A stretch of 64,000 nt of DNA, taken from Salvelinus alpinus (Eukaryota > Chordata > Actinopteri > Salmoniformes > Salmonidae). Both the position numbers and the translations under genes were made by a program. This document shows, in pieces, positions 1-10,530 of the stretch. Under the pieces are notes generated by a model that was not told the DNA's origin, made no database searches, and saw nothing but the letters and a program-made list of their open reading frames with translations. The stretch's first letter is position 1, and every line of letters begins with the position of its first letter. The stretch covers positions 25,382,038 through 25,446,037 of the forward strand of contig NC_092090.1 of the NCBI RefSeq assembly GCF_045679555.1, written 5' to 3'.

Positions 1-132
1 TTCTTAAAATAAAGTGGTGATCCTAACTGACCTAAGACAGGGACTTTTTACTAGAATTAAATGTCAGGAATTGTGAAAAACTGAGTTTAAATGTATTTGG
101 CTAAGGTGTATGTAAACGTCTGACTTCAACTG
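1..132. mobile_element. Tc1-like transposon end (terminal repeat fragment)
   Basis: The window opens inside a Tc1/mariner-type element. The right end reads gtctgacttcaactg and is followed by the target TA at 133-134, the hallmark of Tc1 insertion. The rest of the element lies outside the window, so coding capacity cannot be judged. This terminal repeat differs from the other Tc1 families seen further along. Confidence 0.8.
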
Positions 133-1444
133 TAGTTACACATAATCCTCCTACTTATGATTCTTCTCAAGCCTCGTCACTGCAGCTGCTAGCTGGAATG
201 GGAACACACAGGACACATTCCAGTTTCAAACTCCAGTTCCTAAAGGCTTCGGCTCCAGAAGACATCTCTCTGCTTGGCCTGCTTCCCAGTCCTGACAGGT
301 GCAGGTACAGGCCACTGGGTTTCTGCCCAGGCTATACAAGTTGACTGTGATGCCCTGTGGAATGCACAATGGCCCTGATGGCATGGGAGTGCCTGGAAGG
401 TGACAAACAACTGTTCCAGTGCCAGCCAGCTGCAGCAAGGGCATTGGCCTAGTGGCCTCTAACCCAGACCCAGCCAACAGCCATACCAGTGAATTGAAAA
501 CCACTAGCAAGAAGACAGATGTGTGTGAGTGTGAGAGAGTGAGAGCATGACGGTGTGACCATGACCGTGTGAGGCAGAGGCCTGCAGCTACGCCCCCCCC
601 CCCCCCCCCCCCAGAGTTCTCATCAGGCATAAAGCTCATGGTTTCACTTCAGAGCAATACTCAGACTGAACCTTCTGATAGTTAAAGCCACATGAATACA
701 TAACTACATTCCCTTGTAAAATGTATAGAGCTATTGACTTTTGCTTACTGATTTGAACAGTTGATTCATTTGATTAATACTAGAGAAGAATAATGAAAGA
801 TGGAACATTCTGGCAAACACTTCAGTTCCTTGCACCCCTCTGAAAAATGTGAAACCTGTCAACAGCACGACATCACTTATTTACCGAGCATGTAATTTAT
901 CTATTTTAGGAAACACTTAATAGCCTAACCACATCATGTAAACCTCAACACACAACAGCTCACAGCCGTTAGCTACAGTCCCACAACAACATGTGACCTG
1001 GTCTCTAACCATTTTCCAACAACTGGTATTTTATGAATTGAGGGAGGCTTAGACAGGCAATTAAATGACGCCATGTTGTTCACTAAATATTTTCACATCA
1101 ACAGTCCATGGGAATTGAATGTGATGTCTGCCCTGAAACGTGTTGGTTTCTCAGCCATTGAATAAAGCTATTGCAACACTGTTCATAGTAGAAGAGAGCT
1201 TTGAAGACGGATAAACAAAGCATTTTTGTAGGTAGTTAAATGACATCAAATAAGCAACCACCAACTAACAGTCTGCTTCAGTCCAACACTGTTGGATATA
1301 TTAATTGTTATTACATTTAGTAGGTTTTTATGTTGTTTCATGTTGTTGGTAGTGTCATAAATTCTCACTAAAAATAAACATCTGCGTTCAAAAAAAGAGT
1401 GAAGATCCTGTCTTACTTCCAGAGAGGATAGTCTAGGCAGTAGC
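133..1444. other. Intergenic stretch, no gene seen
   Basis: About 1.3 kb without a supported gene. It holds a run of 20 C at 593-612 and a short GT/GA-rich patch near 520-545. The minus-strand open frame across 226-639 owes its poly-glycine to the C run and has no recognisable domain. Nothing else stands out. Confidence 0.5.
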
Positions 1445-2030
1445 TTAACCTCTCCACTTCACATCATACTGCTCACTCTTCTGTCAGGTCAGCCTTGAAA
1501 TGACCTTCCTTAACCTCTCCACTTCACATCATACTGCTCACTCTTCTGTCAGGTCAGCCTTGAAATGACCTTCCTTAACCTCTCCACTTCACATCATACT
1601 GCTCACTCTTCTGTCAGGTCAGCCTTGAAATGACCTTCCTTAACCTCTCCACTTCACATCATACTGCTCACTCTTCTGTCAGGTCAGCCTTGAAATGACC
1701 TTCCTTAACCTCTCCACTTCACATCATACTGCTCACTCTTCTGTCAGGTCAGCCTTGAAATGACCTTCCTTAACCTCTCCACTTCACATCATACTGCTCA
1801 CTCTTCTGTCAGGTCAGCCTTGAAATGACCTTCCTTAACCTCTCCACTTCACATCATACTGCTCACTCTTCTGTCAGGTCAGCCTTGAAATGACCTTCCT
1901 TAACCTCTCCACTTCACATCATACTGCTCACTCTTCTGTCAGGTCAGCCTTGAATTACCTTCCTTAACCTCTCCACATCATACTGCTCACTCTTCTGTCA
2001 GGTCAGCCTTGAATTACCTTCCTTAACCTT
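1445..2030. repeat. 65-bp minisatellite, about 9 copies
   Basis: A tandem array with an exact 65-base period: copies start at 1445, 1510, 1575, 1640, 1705, 1770, 1835, 1900 and 1965. Units begin ttaacctctccacttcacat and are almost identical. The last one or two copies are degenerate, carrying gaattacc instead of gaaatgacc and a short deletion. High identity suggests recent expansion or ongoing homogenisation. Confidence 0.95.
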
Positions 2031-2255
2031 CCTGATCGATTTCAGTCTGGCATGGTTCTCACTACAAAATACCATTAAGGGCGCTTAATTAACAAGTGCT
2101 TAAAGGGCTCTACACTGCAACACTCAATTGATCTTCTTGGCAAGAGAACACCATCAAAAGGATAGGTTCTACCCTGGCAAGGTTGACGATAAAGGTTAGG
2201 AGAACGAAAAATACACCACATGACCAAAGGTATGTGGACACCACAAGTGCATTGA

Positions 2256-5200
2256 ATCCAAGATGGCGTAGCAGTCGGACGTGTGTTTGTCTTGTCTTGT
2301 CCCGTGTAAATAGTCCTCGTATTTTTCGTATACATTTCGTATATATTTTAATTTCACTTTCCATCTAGGAACTGAATATACATTCCTACATTCCGCCTCA
2401 CCCAATGTGGTACGGACCTGCTATTTTTTATACTTTAGAACCGTAACCCCAATCAGAAGCTAGCCAGATAACTAGCTACTAGCTAGTAGTCAGTTAGCCA
2501 CTGCTGCGGTCTTCACCCTTAACTCGGACACAGCCAGCTTCAGCTCGGGCCAATACCTGCCAGTCTGCAAGCGCGATATCAACCCAGAGCATATAGGACT
2601 GCTTTTTCTCTACCACATCACTGGATTCCTGACGCAAGCTCTGGACAATTACACCGTATCATCACAGCTAGCTAGCTGCAACCGAGTGGCTACTACTGGC
2701 TAACACCTCTGTCCCGAAGCAAGCACCAGTTAGCCTTGAGCTAGCCTCGAGCTAGGCCCATCTGCCGGCTAGCCGAAGAGGTCTACCAGCGAATTCTTGG
2801 GCTACAATACCTCTTTTGCCAATTGGACTGGACCTTTTTTTGCCGACACAGAGCCCTGCCAATCCATCACAACTGGTCTAAATCAGCTACAAGCTAATTT
2901 AGCCATTTTTTGCCGCTGCTAGCAGCTTTTACCTTCTGCACAGACACCAGCCCTGTTATTAGCCTGGATATTACTCACCAATTTACCAGCATCGGACTGT
3001 CTCTCGACAACAACGCCAGATTCCTGCCGTAATCCCTGAGCCACTACTTCTGATCCTCACAGCTAGCTTGCAGCTAGCGCAGCTAGCGCCACTGCCACGA
3101 AGCTAGCACCAGTTAGCAAACACAATTCTACAATTCACAACCTCTCTTTCGCCATCGCCATCCGGCTTGGATTCTCTGTCGACACGACCACGTCTGAGCA
3201 GACCCAAAATGGGTGGTCTGAGCAGACCACCCCCCGGGCTACTAACTTTAAACGCCGCGTGCTAGCTTAGTGGAGGCCTCCCTGCTCCATCTACGGCTGC
3301 CCCCTGGACACTATGATCACTTGGCTACATAGCTGATGCCTGCTTGACTGTCCATTAATTCACGGTACTCCATTCTGTTTATTTGTGTTTTATCTGTCGG
3401 CTCTGTGCTTTAACTCAGGATCTGTGTGTAGTTAATCCGACCCTCTCTGCCTAGTCGTCGCCATTTTTACCTGTTGTTGCTGTGTTAGACTAGCACCCTG
3501 TTATTGCTGCTGTTATCTTACCTGTTGTTTTAGCTAGCTCTCCCAATCAAGACCTGCAATCACTTTATGCCTTATTGTATGTCTCTCTCAAATATCAATA
3601 TGCCTTGCATACTGTTGTTCAGGCTAGTTATCATTATCATTGTTTTGGTTTGCAATGGACCCCGTAGTTCCACTCTCCGTACCTCTGATACCTCCTTTGT
3701 CCCACCCCCCACACATGCGGTGACCTCACCCATTGAGACCAGCATGTCCAGAGATACAACCTCTCTTATCATCACCCAGTGCCTGGGCTTGCCTCCGCTG
3801 TACCCGTGCCCCACCATACCCGTCTGCACATTATGCCCAGAATCTATTCTACCACGCCCATAAATCTGCTCCTTTTATTCTTTGTCCCCAACGCTCTAGG
3901 CGACCAGTTTTGATAGCCTTTAGCCGCACCCTCATCCTACTACTCCTCTGTTCCTCGGGTGATGTGGAGGTAAACCCAGGCCCTGCATGTCCCCAGTCAC
4001 CCTCATTTGTTGACTTCTGTGATCGAAAAAGCCTTGGCCTCATGCATGTCAACATCAGAAGCCTCCTCCCTAAGTTTGCCTTACTCACCGCTTTAGCACA
4101 CTCTGCCAACCCTGATGTCCTTGCCGTGTCCGAATCCTGGCTTAGGAAGGCCACCAAAAATTCTGGGATTTCCATACCCAACTATAACACTTTCCGTCAA
4201 GATAGAACTGCCAAAGGGGGAGGAGTTGCAATCTACTGCAGAGATAGCCTGCAAAGTTCTGTCATACTTTCCAGGTCTATGCCCAAACAGTTCGAACTTC
4301 TAATTTTAAAAATTAATCTCTCCAGAAATAAGTCTCTCACTGTTGCCGCCTGCTACCGACCCCCCTCAGCTCCCAGCTGTGCCCTGGACACCATCTGTGA
4401 ATTGATCGCTCCCCATCTAGCTTCAGAGTTTGTTCTGTTAGGTGACCTAAACTGGGATATGCTTAACACCCCGGCAGTCCTACAATCCAAGCTTGATGCC
4501 CTCAATCTCACACAAATCATCAAGGAACCCACCAGGTACAACCCTAAATCCGTAAACATGGGCACCCTAATAGACATTATCCTGACCAACCTGCCCTCCA
4601 AATACACCTCTGCTGTCTTCAATCAAGATCTCAGCGATCACTGCCTCATTGCCTGTATCCGCCACGGGTCCGCGGTCAAACGACCACCCCTCATCACTGT
4701 CAAACGCTCCCTAAAACACTTCTGCGAGCAGGCCTTTCTAATCGACCTGGCCCGGGTACCCTGGAAGGATATTGACCTCATCCCGTCAGTTGAGGATGCC
4801 TGGTCATTCTTTAAAAGTTACTTCCTCACCATATTAGACAAGCATGCTCCGTTCAAAAAATGCAGAACCAAGAACAGATATAGCCCTTGGTTCACTCCAG
4901 ACCTGACTGCCCTCGACCAGCACAAAAACATCCTGTGGCGAACTGCAATAGCATCGAAGAGCCCCCGCGATATGCAACTGTTCAGGGAAGTCAGGAACCA
5001 ATACACGCAGTCAGTCAGGAAAGCAAAGGCCAGCTTTTTCAAGCAGAAATTTGCATCCTGTAGCTCTAACTCCAAAAAGTTCTGGGATACTGTAAAGTCC
5101 ATGGAAAACAAGAGCACCTCCTCCCAGCTGCCCACTGCACTGAGGCTAGGTAACACGGTCACCACTGATAAGTCCGTGATAATCGAAAACTTCAACAAAC

Positions 5201-6047
5201 ATTTCTCAATGGCTGGCCATGCCTTCCTCCTGGCGACTCCAACCTTGGCCAATAGCCCCGCCCCCCCCGCTGCTACTCGCCCAAGCCTCCCCAGCTTCTC
5301 CTTTACCCATATCCAGATAGCAGATGTTCTGAAAGAGCTGGAAAACCTGGACCCATACAAATCAGCTGGGCTTGACAATCTGGACCCCCTATTTCTGAAA
5401 CTGTCCGCCGCCATTGTCGCACCCCCTATTACCAGCCTGTTCAACCTCTCCTTTGTATCATCTGAGATCCCCAAGGATTGGAAAGCTGCCGCGGTCATCC
5501 CCCTCTTCAAAGGGGGAGACACCCTGGACCCAAACTGTTACAGACCTATATCCATCCTGCCCTGCCTATCTAAGGTCTTCGAAAGCCAAGTCAACAAACA
5601 GATCACTGACCATCTCGAATCCCACCGTACCTTCTCCGCTGTGCAATCCGGTTTCCGAGCCGGTCACGGGTGCACCTCAGCCACGCTCAAGGTACTAAAC
5701 GATATCATAACCGCCATCGATAAAAGACATTACTGTGCAGCCGTCTTCATCGACCTGGCCAAGGCTTTCGACTCTGTCAATCACCATATTCTTATCGGCA
5801 GACTCAGTAGCCTCGGTTTTTCTAATGACTGCCTTGCCTGGTTCACCAACTACTTTGCAGACAGAGTTCAGTGTGTCAAATCGGAGGGCATGTTGTCCGG
5901 TCCTCTGGCAGTCTCTATGGGGGTACCACAGGGTTCAATTCTCGGGCCGACTCTTTTCTCTGTATACATCAATGATGTTGCTCTTGCTGCGGGCGATTCC
6001 CTGATCCACCTCTACGCAGACGACACCATTCTATATACTTCCGGCCC
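2256..6047 (+). mobile_element. CR1/L2-like LINE, 5' end present, 3' end missing
   Basis: Starts with the LINE-type leader ccaagatggcgtagcagtcg, then about 1.4 kb of non-coding leader rich in gctagc motifs, then the endonuclease/reverse transcriptase frame. The same protein is found at 25.7-30.1 kb and, as a 3' piece, at 43.45-44.1 kb. This copy stops immediately after the YADD box and lacks the C-terminal part and 3' tail that the other copies have. That is unusual, because LINE copies are normally truncated at the 5' end. Confidence 0.85.
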
Positions 6048-6060
6048 GGATGTTTGGTGA
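3733..6060 (+). CDS. LINE ORF: 2A-like peptide, AP endonuclease and reverse transcriptase
   Basis: An open frame of 775 codons, the largest in the window. Residues 65-75 are hydrophobic, followed by GDVEVNPGP at 76-84, which fits the 2A consensus D-[VI]-E-x-N-P-G-P. Next comes an apurinic-type endonuclease: HVNIRSLLPKF, a catalytic ESWL, GDLNWDM and the SDH triad element at 301-303. The reverse transcriptase follows, with KSAGLDNL, YRPISILPCLSKVFE, QSGFRAGHGC, FIDLAKAFDSVNH, GVPQGSILGP and the catalytic YADD at 761-764. The final few residues and the stop come from the adjoining Tc1 sequence, so the thumb and C-terminus are missing. The true start is uncertain: an overlapping frame at 3567-3863 could be the original N-terminus after a frame change. 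The RT palm is complete up to YADD, but a functional enzyme is unlikely. Confidence 0.85.
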   Translation: MRPACPEIQPLLSSPSAWACLRCTRAPPYPSAHYAQNLFYHAHKSAPFILCPQRSRRPVLIAFSRTLILLLLCSSGDVEVNPGPACPQSPSFVDFCDRKSLGLMHVNIRSLLPKFALLTALAHSANPDVLAVSESWLRKATKNSGISIPNYNTFRQDRTAKGGGVAIYCRDSLQSSVILSRSMPKQFELLILKINLSRNKSLTVAACYRPPSAPSCALDTICELIAPHLASEFVLLGDLNWDMLNTPAVLQSKLDALNLTQIIKEPTRYNPKSVNMGTLIDIILTNLPSKYTSAVFNQDLSDHCLIACIRHGSAVKRPPLITVKRSLKHFCEQAFLIDLARVPWKDIDLIPSVEDAWSFFKSYFLTILDKHAPFKKCRTKNRYSPWFTPDLTALDQHKNILWRTAIASKSPRDMQLFREVRNQYTQSVRKAKASFFKQKFASCSSNSKKFWDTVKSMENKSTSSQLPTALRLGNTVTTDKSVIIENFNKHFSMAGHAFLLATPTLANSPAPPAATRPSLPSFSFTHIQIADVLKELENLDPYKSAGLDNLDPLFLKLSAAIVAPPITSLFNLSFVSSEIPKDWKAAAVIPLFKGGDTLDPNCYRPISILPCLSKVFESQVNKQITDHLESHRTFSAVQSGFRAGHGCTSATLKVLNDIITAIDKRHYCAAVFIDLAKAFDSVNHHILIGRLSSLGFSNDCLAWFTNYFADRVQCVKSEGMLSGPLAVSMGVPQGSILGPTLFSVYINDVALAAGDSLIHLYADDTILYTSGPDVW

Positions 6061-6769
6061 TTAGGCCTGGCTCGCAGTAAGCGTTCCAATTCATCCCTAA
6101 GGTGTTCGATGGGGTTGAAGTCAGAGCTCTGTACAGGCCAGAAAAGTTCTTCCACACCGATCGACAAACCATTTCTGTGTGGACCTTGCTTTGTGCACTG
6201 GGCATTGTCATGCTTAAACGTTAAAGGGACTCCCCAAATGGTTTCCACAAAATTGTGAGCACAGAATCGTCTAGAATGTCATTGTACGCTGTAGCATGAA
6301 GATCTCCCTTCACTGGAACTAAGGGGCCTATGGCCGAACCATGAAAAACAGCCCCAGACCATTATTCCTCCTCCACCAAACTTCACAGTTGGCACTATGC
6401 ATTCCGGGCAGTAGTGAATGTTGCAACAGAGGACAGACTATTTTCAGATCCTACGCGCTTCAGCACTCGGCGGTCCCGTTCTGTGAGCTTGTGTGGACTA
6501 CCACTTTGCGGCTGAGCCGATGTTGCTCCTAGACGTTTCCACTTCACTATGACAGCACTTACAGTTGCCTGGGGCAGCTTTAGCAGGGCAGAAATTTGAT
6601 GAAATTACTTGCTGGAAATGTAGAATCCTATGACGGTGCCATGTTTAAAGTCACTGAGCTCTTCAGTAAGGCCATTCTACTGCCAATACACCTGTAAGCA
6701 ACCTGTGTGGCTGAACTAGCCGAGTCCACTCATTTGAAGGGGTGTCCACATACTTTTGTATATATAGTG

Positions 6770-7726
6770 TAAATTAATTAATTGGACCAGCGGCGGAAGA
6801 AAACGTACGTAGTGAATGGTAGCAGTAAAGAAAGTCTGCCATAAAAAAACAACTGTTTTCCTGTAATATAATTAATTTAAACATTTTTCAAATGATCTAC
6901 AACCACTTTATTACACGTTTTTGCGACCGGTAGTCGTGTTTTCAATGTTAATCCTGTAAAATCAGCAACAGCGCTGGCCCAATTAATGTGTTGATTTGCA
7001 GATGTGTCACATGGATTTATTACATGGTCTTAACCTGTATTTTTTCTAAAATCAAATCAATGTTTATTGGTCGGGTACACAGATTTGCCGATGTTATCGC
7101 AGGTGCCACGAAATGCTTGTGTTTCTAGCTCTCAACAGTGCAGTAATGTCTAGCAACACAAAACAAACAATCCAAAAAGTGAAATTAAAGAATTTAAAGT
7201 AATGTCTGAAAAAAGTCAATTAACAACCCAAATAGCACTATAAAATCCAAATGCAATCTACACTGGATAATCTACACGAGCTGCGCTTTCGATCTAGCAT
7301 CCTGGAAAACTTATGGAAACCACTACTTGATTGAGTAGGAAACCACTGCCTTCCCTCAGGAGAGGTTAGAGCTCTAAATAGGAAAATTACAACTAATTTC
7401 GCTTGTTCAACTAATGCCCCATATTTAGGCAATTATCCATATGTAAGTAATTATAATATATGGATCTGTTTTTACAAATTGAATGCAACAAACAGTGTAA
7501 CACAAACCAGCTGTAAAAAGCTATTAGGATATCAATTTCTCCTGGCTGTGGAAATAAGCCAGAACATATGCTTCCAACATTGAATATCCCCATGAAAGTA
7601 AATGACTTCTGCCTAATTGAGAAGTAATGAAACGATCCCAAAGCACCGTACAAACTAGGCTTTTTATTCATCGCAAGGGGACCAAGTGCACAAAAGAGGT
7701 ACAACGGGATTCTTAGTAGTGTAACA
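6770..7726. other. Non-genic, contains a dispersed repeat
   Basis: No gene seen. The stretch from about 7050 to 7200 (atcaaatcaatgtttattgg onward) resembles a common salmonid dispersed repeat by memory of its motif; its class is not certain. The remainder is AT-rich unique-looking sequence. Confidence 0.35.
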
Positions 7727-7885
7727 GTCCCGTGTGGCTCAGTTGGTAGAGCATGGTGCTTGCAACGCCAGGGTTGTTGGTTCGATTCCCACGGGGGACC
7801 AGTACAGAAAAAAGTATGAAAAATGTATGCGCTCATTACTGTAAGTCCCTCTGGATAAGAGTGTCTGATAAATGACAAATGATTA
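7727..7885 (+). mobile_element. tRNA-derived SINE
   Basis: The head has a pol III A box (tggctcagttggtagagc) and B box (ggttcgattccc) at tRNA-like spacing. It is followed by a non-tRNA body ending in ctggataagagtgtctgataaatgac, the tail typical of salmonid SINEs. It is not a functional tRNA gene: the fold is incomplete and the sequence runs on into the SINE body. Confidence 0.85.
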
Positions 7886-7962
7886 AAAATGTGAAAGCTA
7901 GGGCAAGCACAACCCAAGCAACAGTGCAGTCTTCATCGAGATTGAAAACAACCTTCAACAAA

Positions 7963-8262
7963 TCACCCAGTCAGATATTTGCCGTAGTGATTATGCTGTA
8001 GCTGAGCACCAATAAACATCTCACCCAGTCAGATATTTGCCGTAGTGATTATGCTGTAGCTGAGCACCAATAAACATCTCACACAGTCAGATATTTGCCG
8101 TAGTGATTATGCTGTAGCTGAGCACCAATAAACATCTCACACAGTCAGATATTTGCCGTAGTGATTATGCTGTAGCTGAGCACCAATAAACATCTCACAC
8201 AGTCAGATATTTGCCGTAGTGATTATGCTGTAGCTGAGCACCAATAAACATCTCACACAGCC
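7963..8262. repeat. 58-bp minisatellite, about 5 copies
   Basis: Units start at 7963, 8021, 8079, 8137 and 8195, exactly 58 bases apart, with a partial sixth at 8253. The unit includes gtcagatatttgccgtagtg and gagcaccaataaacatc. The first two copies share a cacccag variant and later ones cacacag, which suggests directional duplication. Confidence 0.95.
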
Positions 8263-9305
8263 AGACTTGGCAGATATCCAAGGCACAACTTGGATTACTT
8301 ATCTACGAACTCAGGCAAAACCAAACAGGAAAGACGGCCAACTCATCTGAGTCCAATCTCACCACACAATTGGCTCGTCTCTCAAGAGTTTTTTTTTAAT
8401 TTACTGAGCATTCCTTCTCAAGATGATAAACTAATCTTCCAGATCTATAAACTGTGGAAATGAGGCAACTGAACGTGTGTGTGTGTGTGCATGTGTAAAG
8501 TAATGCATAAATGAAGAAGCTACCTTCACTATTATGGTGCTAGTTCAATCAGAGATCCATTAGCCCTGAGAGCTGGTGGCCTTGGTGCTGCACTGATTGA
8601 CCATGACTGGAGTGGACACCACAGAGAGCTACGACAGAACATCAGCAGGACTTTAGTACATAGAGATGAGAAGGTCATTGAGATCCATTAGTGAACATTT
8701 CCTTTATTGGTACCCAGAGGATAAGACACTCAGCAGAGTTCTGATGACAGCATACATATTTATACTTCCCTAGTTTCCCCTCTCTTTCCCTTTCTCCCTC
8801 AGACCACCAGCCACAATGCTAATGACCCACACAATACTGCTGTGGAGATGGTATTAATGACACACCGTGGGGAAAACTGAGGTGTAATATAGATCATTTG
8901 GCTATACATGTCTAGAACCATTTTATCCTCGCACTACTCCTAAACTAAGCTTATATCTCCGTAAAAATACCATGTAGCTCGCCAGCAAAGCAAAGCCTTG
9001 AACAGGGTTCCAAATTAAATCCGTCATCGAACCCTAGGACTTCATTCATCTCAGAAAAACTCAGATGCTCCTCCAACTCATTTCAGAATCAAGTCGCACC
9101 GAGTAGCCAAGCACTGTGAGCACCATACATCCAGAGAGAGTTAATTGCTCTGTGAAACCAGTTGCAGAGTCAGCATTGAAGTATAGCACCCACAGCCATG
9201 GAGAAACAAGTACCAACAAGCAGGGCTGTGGTCTACAGCCCCAGCTACACAGCTCTCCTCTCCTCCTAGTGTGTGTGGAGGCATCTGGAGTGGAGGCTAG
9301 CTGCT
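8263..9305. other. Non-genic stretch
   Basis: No supported gene. Contains a short (gt)n tract near 8476-8490. The sequence next to the following minisatellite is free of recognisable coding exons. Confidence 0.4.
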
Positions 9306-9722
9306 GACTATTACCACAGTCAGCTAGCAGGACCAAACTATTACCACAGTCAGCTAGCAGGACCAAACTATTACCACAGTCAGCTAGCAGGACCACACTA
9401 TTACCACAGTCAGCTAGCAGGACCACACTATTACCACAGTCAGCTAGCAGGACCACACTATTACCACAGTCAGCTAGCAGACACAAACTACTACCACAGT
9501 CAGCTAGCAGGACCAAACTATTACCACAGTCAGCTAGCAGGACCAAACTATTACCACAGTCAGCTAGCAGGACCACATTATTACCACAGTCAGCTAGCAG
9601 GACCACACTATTACCACAGTCAGCTAGCATGACCACACTATTACCACAGTCAGCTAGCAGGACCACACTATTACCACAGTCAGCTAGCAGGACCAAACTA
9701 TTATCACAGTCAGCTAGCAGGA
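9306..9722. repeat. 30-bp minisatellite, about 14 copies
   Basis: Period 30, unit cactattaccacagtcagct plus agcaggac and variants. Because 30 is a multiple of 3 the array stays open in both directions, giving a 10-residue repeat (YYHSQLAGP type on plus, LLADCGNSV type on minus). Nothing suggests either frame is translated. Variants aaacta, acacta and acatta are scattered. Confidence 0.95.
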
Positions 9723-10530
9723 CTGACAGGATGTCCCGCACATCACAGAGAGGAACTCTGCAGCTACACAGCTAATATCACCGAGCACAAGTCGAGAACA
9801 TGGGTGAGTGTGGGTGGGTGTGTGCAGAGAAAGATACAGAACAAGTGTATGTATGAAATAGTCAGCCATGGGGGGGGGAGATAAACATACAGAGAGAGAG
9901 AGAGGGATGGAGAGAGCAGTAGAGAGAGAGAGAGAGATATCTGGACTGTCTTCCTGCTATGCTCTGTTAACTCTTTCCACTACTCTTTTACGGTCCACTT
10001 CCACAGGTTTCCTCGGCAACCAGGCAACGTTTGGGGCATTCGTTACCTAACTACCCTCTGACTATGCAAACGTGACACTCCTGGGGCCACCAACGGTGAC
10101 GGGATTAAAGGTACGGATGTCATGTGGTGTTTAAACAACACTCACGAACACCACTATGATATGAACAAGAATATATGCCACTTTGTGACTTTACAAGTCT
10201 GGAAACATAAGAAAACTATCCTTCTAAGTAGATTCTTTGCAAATGTGTGGAGTTGGAGACGGCATTTAATGAAAGGTGTTGGCCGAAGCCATATAAAAAG
10301 GTATGAACCATGTTTCTGAAGCTTTGGTTAACAGTAGGAGCAGTGGACTTCAAAACAATCTCCATAATCTCTAGCACATTCAGAGTCTTATCTTATCGCT
10401 GCAGGTAATGCAGCCTAGGATATCTGCAGATATTCACAACTGAAAAAACAAGAGAATTCATGAGCTAATGTGAACAGAGATAAAATAAGAGGTTAAGAAC
10501 AATACATAACAGATGAATGTATCCCACATA
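9723..10530. other. Non-genic stretch with purine tracts
   Basis: Holds GA-rich tracts around 9886-9940 (agagagagag). No gene that I can support. A bare ATGG followed by gtgagt near 9799 looks like a splice donor, but no coding context accompanies it. Confidence 0.4.

Larger units (their letters stand above)
2214..6769 (-). mobile_element. Tc1-like element split by a LINE
   Basis: The left end at 2214-2242 (target TA at 2212-2213) and the right end at about 6736-6769 (TA at 6770-6771) are inverted copies of one Tc1 terminal repeat containing gtatgtggacacc. The right part (6048-6769) holds a decayed minus-strand transposase; the SDFNPIEHL box near 6090-6150 marks the C-terminal catalytic region. 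The transposase breaks off just after that box, where LINE sequence begins at 6047. The last part of the transposase gene is missing, replaced by 3.8 kb of LINE. The transposase also has frame breaks, so the element is dead. Confidence 0.75.

Noticed and set aside
226-639. Minus-strand open frame of 137 codons with poly-glycine
   Set aside because: The glycine run is just the 20-C tract; no domain or splice context.
4818-5522. Minus-strand open frame of 234 codons
   Set aside because: Antisense shadow of the LINE endonuclease/RT frame, which carries the catalytic motifs.
7727-7800. Possible tRNA gene (A and B boxes present)
   Set aside because: The tRNA-like head continues into a SINE body and tail; a retroposon, not a tRNA gene. 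The same applies to 15568-15765, 19868-20266, 23050-23196 and 31196-31430.
7963-8262. Regularly spaced repeats considered as a CRISPR-like array
   Set aside because: Head-to-tail tandem copies with no unique spacers, in vertebrate DNA.
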